From: an uncultured Lachnospiraceae bacterium
Lineage (GTDB): Bacteria > Bacillota > Clostridia > Lachnospirales > Lachnospiraceae
DNA length: 30,253 nucleotides
Direction of reading: 5' to 3'
NCBI GenBank assembly: GCA_905201915.1
Contig: CAJKQE010000022.1
Location: forward strand, 1-30,253
How positions within the stretch are numbered: position 1 is the stretch's first letter; the number at the start of each line of letters is the position of its first letter. The notes beneath the pieces are model-generated. The model saw only the letters and a list, made by a program, of their open reading frames with translations, did not search any database and was not told where the DNA came from. Shown piece by piece: positions 1 through 6,005 of the stretch. Position numbers and translations under genes: made by a program.

Positions 1-1
1 T

Positions 2-118
2 TTGGAAGCATTCTACAATACGAAACGAATTCATAGTCACTGTGATTATATGTCACCAAACGATTATGAAGAGCTGTATCGTAGGCTTCAGCAAGATGAA
101 TTGCAGCTGGCAGGTTAA
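2..118 (+). CDS. IS3-family transposase, C-terminal end (partial)
   Basis: Only the last 38 residues are inside the window; the gene starts upstream. The visible segment has the typical end of an IS3-family OrfB/DDE integrase: Y-N-T-K-R-I-H-S, then Y-M-S-P-N-D-Y-E and a short charged tail before TAA at 116-118. In this family the region follows the last catalytic glutamate and helps bind the element end. No frameshift or stop is seen in the visible part, but the rest of the element cannot be judged. The call rests on the conserved YNTKRIHS / MSPNDYE signature. Confidence 0.8.
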   Translation: MEAFYNTKRIHSHCDYMSPNDYEELYRRLQQDELQLAG

Positions 119-119
119 G

Positions 120-138
120 ATGAGGAAAACCTCATTTT
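120..138 (+). terminator. Short hairpin after the transposase gene
   Basis: ATGAGG (120-125) pairs with CCTCAT (130-135) around an AAAA loop and is followed by TTT. The stem is only 6 bp, so this is a weak terminator. It could equally be the subterminal hairpin that many IS3 elements carry. Confidence 0.4.
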
Positions 139-153
139 AACTTGTACTAAATC

Positions 154-182
154 TTGACATAGGACCAAGAATATAATAATTT
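154..182 (+). promoter_or_regulatory. Outward promoter at the IS edge
   Basis: A consensus -35 box TTGACA (154-159) lies inside the presumed IS terminal repeat. It is followed after 17 nt by TAATTT (177-182), which would lie in host DNA. This is the classic layout of a hybrid promoter created by IS insertion. It points at the small membrane-protein genes starting at 272. Confidence 0.4.
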
Positions 183-271
183 GTTATATATGATTAAGGA
201 TGATGAGTAATGCAGAATTTTCGACTTGTGGACTTTAACAACATCGAAATTTGGTGGGAGGTGTTATACAA

Positions 272-604
272 ATGAAACTGGCAGACTTATCAACTGGAAC
301 AGACTGGGTAGTATATGTTGGATTTATAATATTTGCTGTACTTTCCATAGTTTTGATTTCTGGACATGGAAGTTGGTTAATTTCCGGATATAATACAGCT
401 TCAAAAGAAGAAAAGGCAAAATATAATGAAAAAAAGCTATGCAGAACAATGGGAATTGGAATGTCTGTTATAGCAATTCTTCTATTAATTATGGGGGTGT
501 TTGAAAATATTTTACCGGCATTTTTTGTGTATATTGCATTGGGTATTATTTTAGCTGATGTTGTGATAATTATTGTCTTGGGAAATACAATATGTAGAAG
601 GTGA
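272..604 (+). CDS. DUF3784 family small membrane protein
   Basis: A 110-aa protein with three predicted membrane helices, at about residues 12-32, 60-78 and 82-103. Between helices 1 and 2 it has the DUF3784 signature: G-H-G-S-W-L-I-S-G-Y-N-T, then S-K-E-E-K-A-K-Y and K-K-L-C-R. The family's function is unknown. I chose the ATG at 272 rather than an in-frame TTG at 251 because GGGAGGTG (256-263) sits 8 nt before it. A second small membrane protein follows 29 nt downstream, so the two are probably co-transcribed, perhaps from the promoter at the IS edge. Confidence 0.75.
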   Translation: MKLADLSTGTDWVVYVGFIIFAVLSIVLISGHGSWLISGYNTASKEEKAKYNEKKLCRTMGIGMSVIAILLLIMGVFENILPAFFVYIALGIILADVVIIIVLGNTICRR

Positions 605-633
605 CAAATTTGAATTTATGGAGGAGGAAGTAT

Positions 634-783
634 ATGAGTAACAAAGGAATTATAATTTTGGTAATTATATGGATGCTTTTTTCTTTAGTTTGGTTTTTGG
701 CAGGAAATACTGTAAAGGGAATTATATGGCTATGTGTCGGAGTTATTGCCGTAATCATTGCATTAATAAGGAATAGTAAATAA
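634..783 (+). CDS. Small two-helix membrane protein, unknown function
   Basis: A 49-aa, highly hydrophobic protein with two predicted membrane helices (about residues 4-22 and 27-45) and a short basic tail (I-R-N-S-K). The ATG at 634 is preceded by GGAGGAGG at 620-627. An in-frame GTG at 601 overlaps the stop of the DUF3784 gene but has no good binding site. No family is recognised. It probably forms a short operon with the DUF3784 gene upstream. No clear terminator follows the stop codon. Confidence 0.6.
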   Translation: MSNKGIIILVIIWMLFSLVWFLAGNTVKGIIWLCVGVIAVIIALIRNSK

Positions 784-1040
784 ATTTCAGCTAGCAGGGG
801 AATGGAAGTGCTTTATGAATATTATAGTATTTAAGACTATTAGTTGATTTTAATCTATAGCATATTACTGACAATAAAATGACAATACAATTAGATGAAA
901 ACATAGCGAATCCATACAAAACAGTTCAAAAATGAACTGTTTTGGAACTGGAACAACGGGAATACACTACAAAGCAAATAGAACTTTGCGAATTCGAATA
1001 GTTTTGTGCAAACATCATATAATTTTAATGGATAGTTCTA
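784..1040. other. Intergenic stretch with an inverted repeat and a possible gene relic
   Basis: No convincing gene. An ATG at 879 opens an 18-codon frame without a ribosome binding site. After its TGA (933-935) the same frame stays open to a TAG after the codons for C-E-F-E near 1001. This could be the eroded remnant of a small gene. The TGA lies inside the inverted repeat at 918-943. Confidence 0.3.
918..943 (+). repeat. Perfect 11-bp inverted repeat (possible terminator)
   Basis: AAAACAGTTCA (918-928) and TGAACTGTTTT (933-943) pair perfectly around a 4-nt loop, and the 3' arm ends in TTTT. It could be a weak, AT-rich, bidirectional terminator for the small membrane-protein operon, or an operator. 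The sequence alone does not decide. Confidence 0.45.
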
Positions 1041-1069
1041 TTGACTTTCCGTTTTGTACTTGTTAGTAT
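1041..1069 (+). promoter_or_regulatory. Sigma-A promoter of the type III antitoxin RNA
   Basis: TTGACT (1041-1046), a 17-nt spacer and TAGTAT (1064-1069) match the vegetative consensus closely. Transcription would start near 1076, just before the first 45-nt repeat (1081). This is the expected position for a type III antitoxin RNA promoter. Confidence 0.7.
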
Positions 1070-1080
1070 ATTAGTACAAA

Positions 1081-1179
1081 GAAAGTTTACCACTGACCGA
1101 TATGTGGTATATAAATGGTCGGGTTGAAAGTTTACCGCTGACCGATATGCGGTATATAAATGGTTGGGTTGAAAGTTTA
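1081..1179 (+). repeat. Tandem 45-nt direct repeats (2.2 copies)
   Basis: Units start at 1081, 1126 and 1171, each with GAAAGTTTA. The copies differ at 1092/1137 (A/G), 1105/1150 (T/C) and 1120/1165 (C/T). There are no spacers, so this is not a CRISPR array. The repeats are the body of the antitoxin RNA. Confidence 0.9.
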
Positions 1180-1208
1180 GTCCTTCGCCGAAAGGCGAGG
1201 GACTTTTT
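1180..1208 (+). terminator. Intrinsic terminator between antitoxin RNA and toxin
   Basis: A 10-bp stem (1180-1189 with 1194-1203, one G-U pair) is closed by a GAAA tetraloop and followed by TTTTT. In type III systems a leaky terminator here sets the ratio of many antitoxin RNAs to few toxin messages. The position fits that role exactly. Confidence 0.85.
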
Positions 1209-1236
1209 CCATATTTCCGCAGAGAGGATGGAACGA

Positions 1237-1707
1237 ATGAAGAAAACAGGGTTTTATATCATAAAGGACAAATTTTTTGAAGATATACCGGATCCATATC
1301 TCAAGGGGAATAAGGCAGGCAATAGACCACATTATTATTGTTTTGAAGATACTTCTACGGGAATTTTTTGGATGATACCGTTTTCTAGTAGAATAGATAA
1401 ATTTCGGAAAATAATAGAGAAAAAGGAATAGGTGAGAAAACCTTGTGATATTCTGCATATTGTGAAACTGGATGATAGTCGAGAAAGTGTATTTTTAATA
1501 CAAGATATGTTTCCGATTACAGAGGAATACATAGAACGTGAGTATACGATTGCCGGAAATCATTTGATGCTGACCAGTGAACATACAGCAAAGGTAATTG
1601 AGCAGAAAGCAAGAAAAGTTTTGGGAATGTTAAAGCGTGGAGTAAAGTTCATGCCTACACAACCGGATGTGCTGTCAATATTAGAGAAATTAAAGCAGAA
1701 AAAATAG
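1237..1707 (+). pseudogene. cptN: CptN-like type III toxin (endoribonuclease), interrupted by an in-frame TAG
   Basis: Two adjacent frames make one protein. The first half (1237-1428, starting M-K-K-T-G-F-Y) contains D-P-Y-L-K-G-N, R-P-H-Y-Y and W-M-I-P-F-S-S. The second half contains C-D-I-L-H-I, F-L-I-Q-D-M-F-P, A-G-N-H-L and T-P-T-Q-like M-P-T-Q-P-D. They lie in the same reading frame, separated by a single TAG at 1429-1431, for about 156 codons in total. This matches the size and motif order I know for CptN/ToxN-superfamily toxins, which cut RNA and are held inactive by the repeat RNA upstream. The ATG at 1237 has AGAGAGG 9 nt upstream; an ATG at 1228 is an alternative. The stop is one base change from a lysine or glutamine codon, so it is probably a recent nonsense mutation. 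A GTG at 1432 with AAGGA (1423-1427) upstream could restart translation, giving two pieces. Sequencing error or readthrough cannot be excluded. Confidence 0.7.
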
Positions 1708-2059
1708 TTTTTATTGACTCTATTTTGGCTCTAATAATTTTGTACGAGAAAAATATCAGATAAAATCCAGAGAGCATGAACACGAAACGACACAAATGTG
1801 TACTGAAAAGTACCTGAATTATCCCATCCGTATCTGAGTTTGAGTAGAGGGAATAATTTATATATCAGGCGGTCTAAGGATTGCCTGAGATATTTTGAAA
1901 TATTTAGTAACGATAATGTTAGATGTATTTAAGAGTAGTGAAAGAATTAGTATTTATGATAAATAAGAACATACGATGTATTTAAACATAATAAATAGAA
2001 TGTGTTTAATATTTAGATGAATAGAAACATGAGATGTTTTTATATTCTGTCGTTTTTTG
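1708..2059. other. Intergenic AT-rich stretch with short repeated motifs
   Basis: No gene recognised. The 11-mer GATGTATTTAA occurs at 1922-1932 and 1975-1985. Weaker relatives lie near 2000 (GTGTTTAAT) and 2033 (GATGTTTTT). Short frames around 1770-1850 are full of stops and look like eroded coding sequence at best. Confidence 0.3.
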
Positions 2060-2088
2060 TAGACTGTATTTGTGTTTTATGGTATAAA
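2060..2088 (+). promoter_or_regulatory. Probable promoter of the zinc-ribbon gene
   Basis: TAGACT (2060-2065), a 17-nt spacer and TATAAA (2083-2088) lie about 60 nt before the start codon at 2148. The -10 is good and the -35 is imperfect. Confidence 0.5.
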
Positions 2089-2147
2089 TTAAATACAAGA
2101 ATTTACTTGCATTTTACAATCATTCATAGAAAAAAGGAGGATTTATT

Positions 2148-2444
2148 ATGGCATTTTGTAAAAATTGTGGTAACCAGATTGATGATAACACTGTAATTTG
2201 TCCAAGCTGCGGAGCTAATCAGAATACCGCACCTCAGACAACAGATAATGGTGGCTTTCTGTGGGGATTATTGGGGTGTTGTATTCCAATAGTAGGCTTG
2301 GTGTTATTCCTTGTTTGGAAAGATTCAAAACCAAAAACTGCTAAGGCTGCCGGAATCGGAGCGTTAGTCAATGTAATTTTATGTGTTCTTTGGTATGTTT
2401 TAGTGGCTATTGTTGGAGTTGGTATGGCTAGTTATGGATTTTAA
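2148..2444 (+). CDS. Zinc-ribbon membrane protein
   Basis: A 98-aa protein starting with a zinc ribbon: C-K-N-C-G near residue 4 and C-P-S-C-G near residue 19, the CxxC...CxxC pattern of zinc_ribbon_2-type domains. A polar linker leads to two hydrophobic helices (about residues 34-56 and 70-94). Such proteins are common and mostly uncharacterised in Clostridia; the ribbon probably faces the cytosol. AAAGGAGG lies just upstream of the ATG. The stop is only 6 nt from the next start, so the two genes are one operon. Confidence 0.75.
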   Translation: MAFCKNCGNQIDDNTVICPSCGANQNTAPQTTDNGGFLWGLLGCCIPIVGLVLFLVWKDSKPKTAKAAGIGALVNVILCVLWYVLVAIVGVGMASYGF

Positions 2445-2450
2445 GCTTTT

Positions 2451-2801
2451 ATGAAACAGTGGATTTATAAATGGCTTCCCATTATATTTGGCTGTCATTG
2501 CAGAAGTGAACGTTCTTTTCATTGGAAAGGAAGGCAATTTCCTATTTGTGCCAGATGTACCGGAGAATTTGTCGGAATTGTTTTATGCCTAATTACATTT
2601 TCAATGATTTCCTGCTCATCTTGGATTTTTGCTGTTTTAATGTTACCTATGATTTTGGACGGTGGTGTTCAACTGGTAACTTCTTATGAGAGCACAAATT
2701 TAAGACGATTTATTACAGGGATGTTGTTTGGTTATGCATTAATGAGATTATTTATGGTCTCTACAATATGGGCATTTCGTTTTGGATATAATCTCAAGTG
2801 A
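2451..2801 (+). CDS. DUF2085 family membrane protein
   Basis: A 116-aa membrane protein with the conserved DUF2085 motifs in order: G-C-H with R-S-E-R-S-F near residue 14, C-A-R-C-T-G-E-F near residue 33, and D-G-G at about 70. The cysteine/histidine pattern suggests a metal or thiol centre at the membrane surface, but the family's role is unknown. Two or three membrane helices are visible. It follows the zinc-ribbon gene by 6 nt without a strong binding site of its own, so translational coupling is likely. A terminator follows at 2811. Confidence 0.75.
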   Translation: MKQWIYKWLPIIFGCHCRSERSFHWKGRQFPICARCTGEFVGIVLCLITFSMISCSSWIFAVLMLPMILDGGVQLVTSYESTNLRRFITGMLFGYALMRLFMVSTIWAFRFGYNLK

Positions 2802-2810
2802 AAAATTTGA

Positions 2811-2839
2811 AAGGTTTCGTATTAGCGAGGCCTTTTTTT
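2811..2839 (+). terminator. Intrinsic terminator of the zinc-ribbon/DUF2085 operon
   Basis: AAGGTTTCG (2811-2819) pairs with CGAGGCCTT (2826-2834) with two G-U pairs, followed by a run of T. It sits directly after the DUF2085 stop codon. Confidence 0.8.
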
Positions 2840-2860
2840 ATTTTATAGGAAATTTCGTTC

Positions 2861-2969
2861 TATGAAATAAAAAATGCTCCGCGAGGTTCGCACTGCGGTG
2901 GATGGTATCATGTTGCTAAGGCAACCCACCGCAGGCGGAGAATTCTGCTTTGCAGAAATTTTTTTCATA
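2861..2969 (+). repeat. Structured palindromic element ending in a terminator
   Basis: The element is built as nested stems: TATGAAA-type ends (2861-2875 with 2958-2969), CTCCGC/GCGGAG (2877-2882, 2935-2940), a perfect 9-bp CTGCGGTGG/CCACCGCAG (2893-2901, 2926-2934) and GTTGC/GCAAC (2912-2916, 2921-2925). GCGA/TCGC (2881-2884, 2888-2891) is an alternative hairpin. It ends with TTCTGC/GCAGAA and a run of seven T. It is much more GC-rich than its flanks. It could be a small RNA with its own terminator, a 5' leader, or a dispersed MITE/REP-like repeat. It does not fit a c-di-GMP riboswitch. Confidence 0.6.
2943..2965 (+). terminator. Strong intrinsic terminator closing the structured element
   Basis: TTCTGC (2943-2948) pairs with GCAGAA (2952-2957) around TTT, followed by a run of seven T. 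Any transcript of the structured element would end here, before the diguanylate/phosphodiesterase gene. Confidence 0.65.
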
Positions 2970-2999
2970 ACTTACAAGCAGAATTGACTGGTGAAACTA

Positions 3000-3027
3000 T
3001 TGTATTATTTCAAGGGATTGTTATAAT
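3000..3027 (+). promoter_or_regulatory. Probable promoter of the GGDEF-EAL gene
   Basis: TTGTAT (3000-3005), a 16-nt spacer and a perfect TATAAT (3022-3027) lie about 45 nt before the start codon at 3075. Confidence 0.55.
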
Positions 3028-3074
3028 ATTAAGGTATCATAAGTATTTCTTTTGATAACAAACAGGAGAAGAAG

Positions 3075-4547
3075 ATGATGAATATTGAGAAGAAACAAAA
3101 GGTTTGTTGGGGCATTTTTTATCTTTTTTTTACAGCGTGTTTATGTTTTCTGGTACTATATATTTATTTTATTGGAAAAAGTCATAGTTTGCAATTTGCA
3201 GAGATTGTGATACCGTTATGCTTTTTCATATTGGCATTCGCAGGGGGATATGGTAGTTTGAAGTATAAAATGCTGGAAGACTCCCATCGTTTTGTAGATC
3301 CCATAACAGGAGGAGCCAATGAATTCAGATTTCAGGATGCTTTTCATAAAAGAATATCGGTGGGAACAGAGCAATTTGCATTTCTGTGCATTAACATAAA
3401 GAAATTTAGTTTATTAAATTCCCAATATGGATGGGATGTGGGAGATCGTATTTTAAAAAGTGTATACATGGCTTTGAAGGCTAAACTGAAGGAAAATGAA
3501 TATATTGCTAGGATTAATACAGATACTTATTATCTACTTTTGCGAGTTGCAGATGAAGAAGAATTGATGAAGCGAGTTTATGAGCTTGATGATGCAGTAT
3601 ATTTTATGGAAGGTTTAGATATAGAACAGAAGTTGTTTTTATCCATCGGAGCATATATTTTAAAGGGCGATTCTGATACTTATGCCAATGCAGTGGATTG
3701 TGCAGAATTTTGCAGGACTCAGAGTGAAGATGCTTCAGATAGGAATACACATTTTGAAATTTATACATATACATTTCAAGATAAGAGGGAATATCACCGG
3801 AAGTTGCAGGATATGGCACAGCCTGCACTGGATAAGAAACATTTCAAGGTCTATTTACAGCCTAAATATGAACTGGAAGGGGAGACTTTAGCCGGAGCAG
3901 AAGCTCTTGTGCGTTGGGAAGACCCGGTAGAGGGAATGATGCCGCTGTATGAGTTTATTCCATTGTTTGAGCAGACAGGTTTTATGCGTCAGATTGATTA
4001 CTTTGTTTTTGAGTCTGTGTTAGAATTGATTGAGAAATGGATGGATGAGGGAATAGAGCCAATTCCTATTTCTGTAAATCTTTCGAAATCCCATTTTACA
4101 GCTAAAAAATTTTTTGATGAGAAGTTTTTACCTATTTTTGAAAGACATCATGTGCCAAAAAAATATATAGAATTTGAAATTTCTGAAAGTGTAATGTTAG
4201 ATGATGCCGGAGTTCTGATTGACCTTGTGCAGAAATTAGAAGACAGTGGCTTTGCATGTTCTATGGACGATTTCGGGAGTGGATATTCTTCTTTAAATAT
4301 GTTGAAAAATTTACATGTGTCTACTATAAAACTAGACCAGAAAATGTTTAGCGAAGAAGAAAAGGAAAGAGGAAAAATTGTAAGCAAAGGTATCATTGAG
4401 ATTGCAAGACAGATAAATATGAAAGTAGTGGCTGAGGGAATAGAAACTCGAGAATACGTGGACTTTTTAAAAGAACAGAAGTGTGATTTGGTTCAAGGGT
4501 ATTATTTTGGAAGACCTATGCCTATGGAACAATTTCAGCTTACATAA
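3075..4547 (+). CDS. Membrane-bound c-di-GMP phosphodiesterase (degenerate GGDEF + EAL)
   Basis: A 490-aa protein. Two membrane helices (about 11-33 and 41-59) anchor it. A GGDEF-fold domain follows at about 75-200, but the signature loop reads N-T-D-T-Y at 148-152, so cyclase activity is very unlikely and the domain may be regulatory. The EAL domain (about 245-490) keeps the key residues: E-A-L-V-R (276-280), N-L-S-K-S, E-I-S-E-S, D-D-F-G-S-G-Y, I-K-L-D, V-A-E-G-I-E and Q-G-Y-Y-F-G. It should therefore hydrolyse c-di-GMP to pGpG at the inner membrane face. AGGAGAAG precedes a double ATG (3075/3078); either could be used. It is monocistronic, with its own promoter and a downstream terminator. 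Confidence 0.88.
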   Translation: MMNIEKKQKVCWGIFYLFFTACLCFLVLYIYFIGKSHSLQFAEIVIPLCFFILAFAGGYGSLKYKMLEDSHRFVDPITGGANEFRFQDAFHKRISVGTEQFAFLCINIKKFSLLNSQYGWDVGDRILKSVYMALKAKLKENEYIARINTDTYYLLLRVADEEELMKRVYELDDAVYFMEGLDIEQKLFLSIGAYILKGDSDTYANAVDCAEFCRTQSEDASDRNTHFEIYTYTFQDKREYHRKLQDMAQPALDKKHFKVYLQPKYELEGETLAGAEALVRWEDPVEGMMPLYEFIPLFEQTGFMRQIDYFVFESVLELIEKWMDEGIEPIPISVNLSKSHFTAKKFFDEKFLPIFERHHVPKKYIEFEISESVMLDDAGVLIDLVQKLEDSGFACSMDDFGSGYSSLNMLKNLHVSTIKLDQKMFSEEEKERGKIVSKGIIEIARQINMKVVAEGIETREYVDFLKEQKCDLVQGYYFGRPMPMEQFQLT

Positions 4548-4555
4548 GTATTAAT

Positions 4556-4591
4556 AAGGCTTGGCAGCAAATTATGTTGTCAAGCCTTTCA
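4556..4591 (+). terminator. Intrinsic terminator after the EAL gene
   Basis: A 14-bp stem including G-U pairs (4556-4569 with 4575-4588) with an AATTA loop, followed by a short T stretch. It lies between convergent genes. The T tail is short on both strands, so it may serve both imperfectly. Confidence 0.65.
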
Positions 4592-4646
4592 TATATATTA
4601 TCAGAAACGTATTTAGTATATTAAAAAATATGCAAAAAATTTATAA

Positions 4647-5801
4647 TTAACATTTATCAAAAGGTGATAGTGCTAACGGCAACGGAAACCAGTTACAATT
4701 TTCCGGCAATTTTGTTTCAAGTAATCCCATACCACAATTTGGAGCAAACAGAGCCAAAATACTCTCAAAAGAAGAAAAATTAACAGAAGATTTCCCTTCT
4801 AAATCTTTTAATTGCGTAATAGAAGGAACTCCGTTATCTACTTGAATTTGGAAAGTCCCATGTCCTTTTATGGTAAAATCCCAACTTCCGGAATTTAAAG
4901 AAGTATATTTGGATTTAACATTTAAGAAAAAATCTAAAACTTTTGGATAATCAAAAATCATATAATTATCATCTAAAGCTATGGTAAAGGATTCAAAAAG
5001 TTGAGTACATTCTTTTAAAAGATAAGTGTCATAAGGTAGTATTCTTAGAAATAGTTCCTTTGAACCGCTTTCTTTTAGACATTCTTCCAAAGAAGCAAAT
5101 AGTAAAGCCTTATCTGTTAAACGCATTTCTAATATCTGGTTTCCTTGAAGGGCAACATATCCCTTACACATCTGATTTTCTAATATACTGTAAAGTTTTG
5201 CATTCCAGCTTTTCATAATAGCCAAGAAATCAGAAGGATTTTTTTTAGCAAATAGTATTTGATTTTCCTGTATTGCCTGAATTTCAGTAAGTAAAGGATT
5301 TTCCGTATCTTGAATTTGACACAGGGTTATTTTGCGTTTGGGAAATTTTTCACGACAGTGGCGAAAATTATCTGGAGTAAAGCAATATTGGAAAACAAAT
5401 CCCCCTTTTTCATATCCATAATATTGATAGCGGTTTCTAAGACCTGAAAGAGTGCTCATAGAGATATTGCTCTTTTTCATATCCTCAATAGCTATATGCA
5501 TGAGCTTGCGCATGTATCCTTTTCCCCTTGAATAAGGATGAACAGAAACACTGCCTACAGTAGCGCAGGTGATTGTTTTGTTTTCGCAGCATAAGGTAAT
5601 AGGAAGAACACATACACAAGCTTTTATTTCTTCATTTTCTAAAGCAAGATAGTGAATAGATTTCTCTTCTTGTCCTTTTTCATATAGTTTGGGTAAAAGC
5701 TGGCGAAAATCGTGGGGACAGTGTGACATACTGAATACCATGTTAATAAAATTCAGTATATTTGGGAAATCATCAGGAATAGCTTTTCTATAAATAACCA
5801 T
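4647..5801 (-). CDS. Eis-like GNAT family N-acetyltransferase
   Basis: A 384-aa protein with the Eis-type layout: a GNAT domain first (about 1-135), a second GNAT-like fold, and a C-terminal SCP2-like sterol-carrier domain (about 285-384). The acetyl-CoA loop is visible as V-S-V-H-P-Y-S-R-G-K-G-Y near residue 90, followed by L-R-N-R-Y-Q-Y-Y-G-Y-E. Family members acetylate amines, including aminoglycosides in mycobacterial Eis; the substrate here is unknown. AGGAG lies upstream of the ATG. The gene is single, converges with the EAL gene, and has a good promoter at 5862-5890. Confidence 0.82.
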   Translation of the reverse strand: MVIYRKAIPDDFPNILNFINMVFSMSHCPHDFRQLLPKLYEKGQEEKSIHYLALENEEIKACVCVLPITLCCENKTITCATVGSVSVHPYSRGKGYMRKLMHIAIEDMKKSNISMSTLSGLRNRYQYYGYEKGGFVFQYCFTPDNFRHCREKFPKRKITLCQIQDTENPLLTEIQAIQENQILFAKKNPSDFLAIMKSWNAKLYSILENQMCKGYVALQGNQILEMRLTDKALLFASLEECLKESGSKELFLRILPYDTYLLKECTQLFESFTIALDDNYMIFDYPKVLDFFLNVKSKYTSLNSGSWDFTIKGHGTFQIQVDNGVPSITQLKDLEGKSSVNFSSFESILALFAPNCGMGLLETKLPENCNWFPLPLALSPFDKC

Positions 5802-5861
5802 ATAAATGCTCCTTATGTGATAAATGAAATATTTTCTAAAGACTTTGCAAAATATGTTTGT

Positions 5862-5890
5862 ATTTTATCATAGATTGAAGCGCCATACAA
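5862..5890 (-). promoter_or_regulatory. Promoter of the GNAT gene
   Basis: On the minus strand TTGTAT (5885-5890), a 17-nt spacer and TAAAAT (5862-5867) lie about 60 nt before the start codon. Confidence 0.55.
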
Positions 5891-5940
5891 GAAAACACGT
5901 ATTACCATTTTTTACAAGAAGAATAATTAGTTAAAGAGAA

Positions 5941-5969
5941 TTGACGATTAGATATAAGAATGTTAATAT
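5941..5969 (+). promoter_or_regulatory. Promoter of the amidase/glucosaminidase gene
   Basis: TTGACG (5941-5946), a 17-nt spacer and TAATAT (5964-5969) closely match the sigma-A consensus and lie 37 nt upstream of the ATG at 6006. Confidence 0.65.
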
Positions 5970-6005
5970 TACAATGTTTTCGGAATAGAACAAAGGAGGA
6001 AATTG

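Larger units (their letters stand above)
1..167 (+). mobile_element. Right end of an IS3-family insertion sequence
   Basis: The transposase tail is followed by about 50 nt of non-coding DNA and then a sequence reading TTGACATAGGACCA at 154-167. That is what an IS3-type right inverted repeat would look like, since these elements run TG...CA, but the left end is outside the window. The exact boundary at 167 is inferred from the terminal CA and could be off by several bases. Confidence 0.45.
1076..1208 (+). ncRNA. cptI: Type III antitoxin RNA, CptI-like: two 45-nt repeats plus partial third
   Basis: Two tandem 45-nt units (1081-1125 and 1126-1170) are followed by nine bases of a third (1171-1179), then an intrinsic terminator and a CptN-like toxin gene. 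The units differ at three positions. Two of these are a compensatory pair: the hairpin ACCAC/GTGGT in unit 1 becomes ACCGC/GCGGT in unit 2, so an A-U pair becomes G-C. The third change (C1120 versus T1165) keeps a G-C or G-U pair between loop bases GACC (unit positions 15-18) and downstream GGTC/GGTT (37-40), giving an H-type pseudoknot. Type III antitoxins are such repeat RNAs, cut into units by the toxin and binding it as pseudoknots. The 45-nt unit length is as I recall for the CptI family. The structure is my prediction. Confidence 0.75.

Noticed and set aside
1081..1179. Short CRISPR array or guanidine-II (mini-ykkC) riboswitch
   Set aside because: The 45-nt units are directly tandem without spacers, so not CRISPR. 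Two hairpins before a terminator resemble mini-ykkC, but the loops lack ACGR and the downstream gene is a toxin.
1102..1236. Longer toxin reading frame starting at ATG 1102
   Set aside because: This extension translates the antitoxin repeats and terminator. It has no ribosome binding site, while 1237 has one.
2861..2969. c-di-GMP riboswitch controlling the EAL gene
   Set aside because: None of the conserved GEMM-I or GEMM-II sequence or junction features can be seen, and a promoter lies between the element and the gene.
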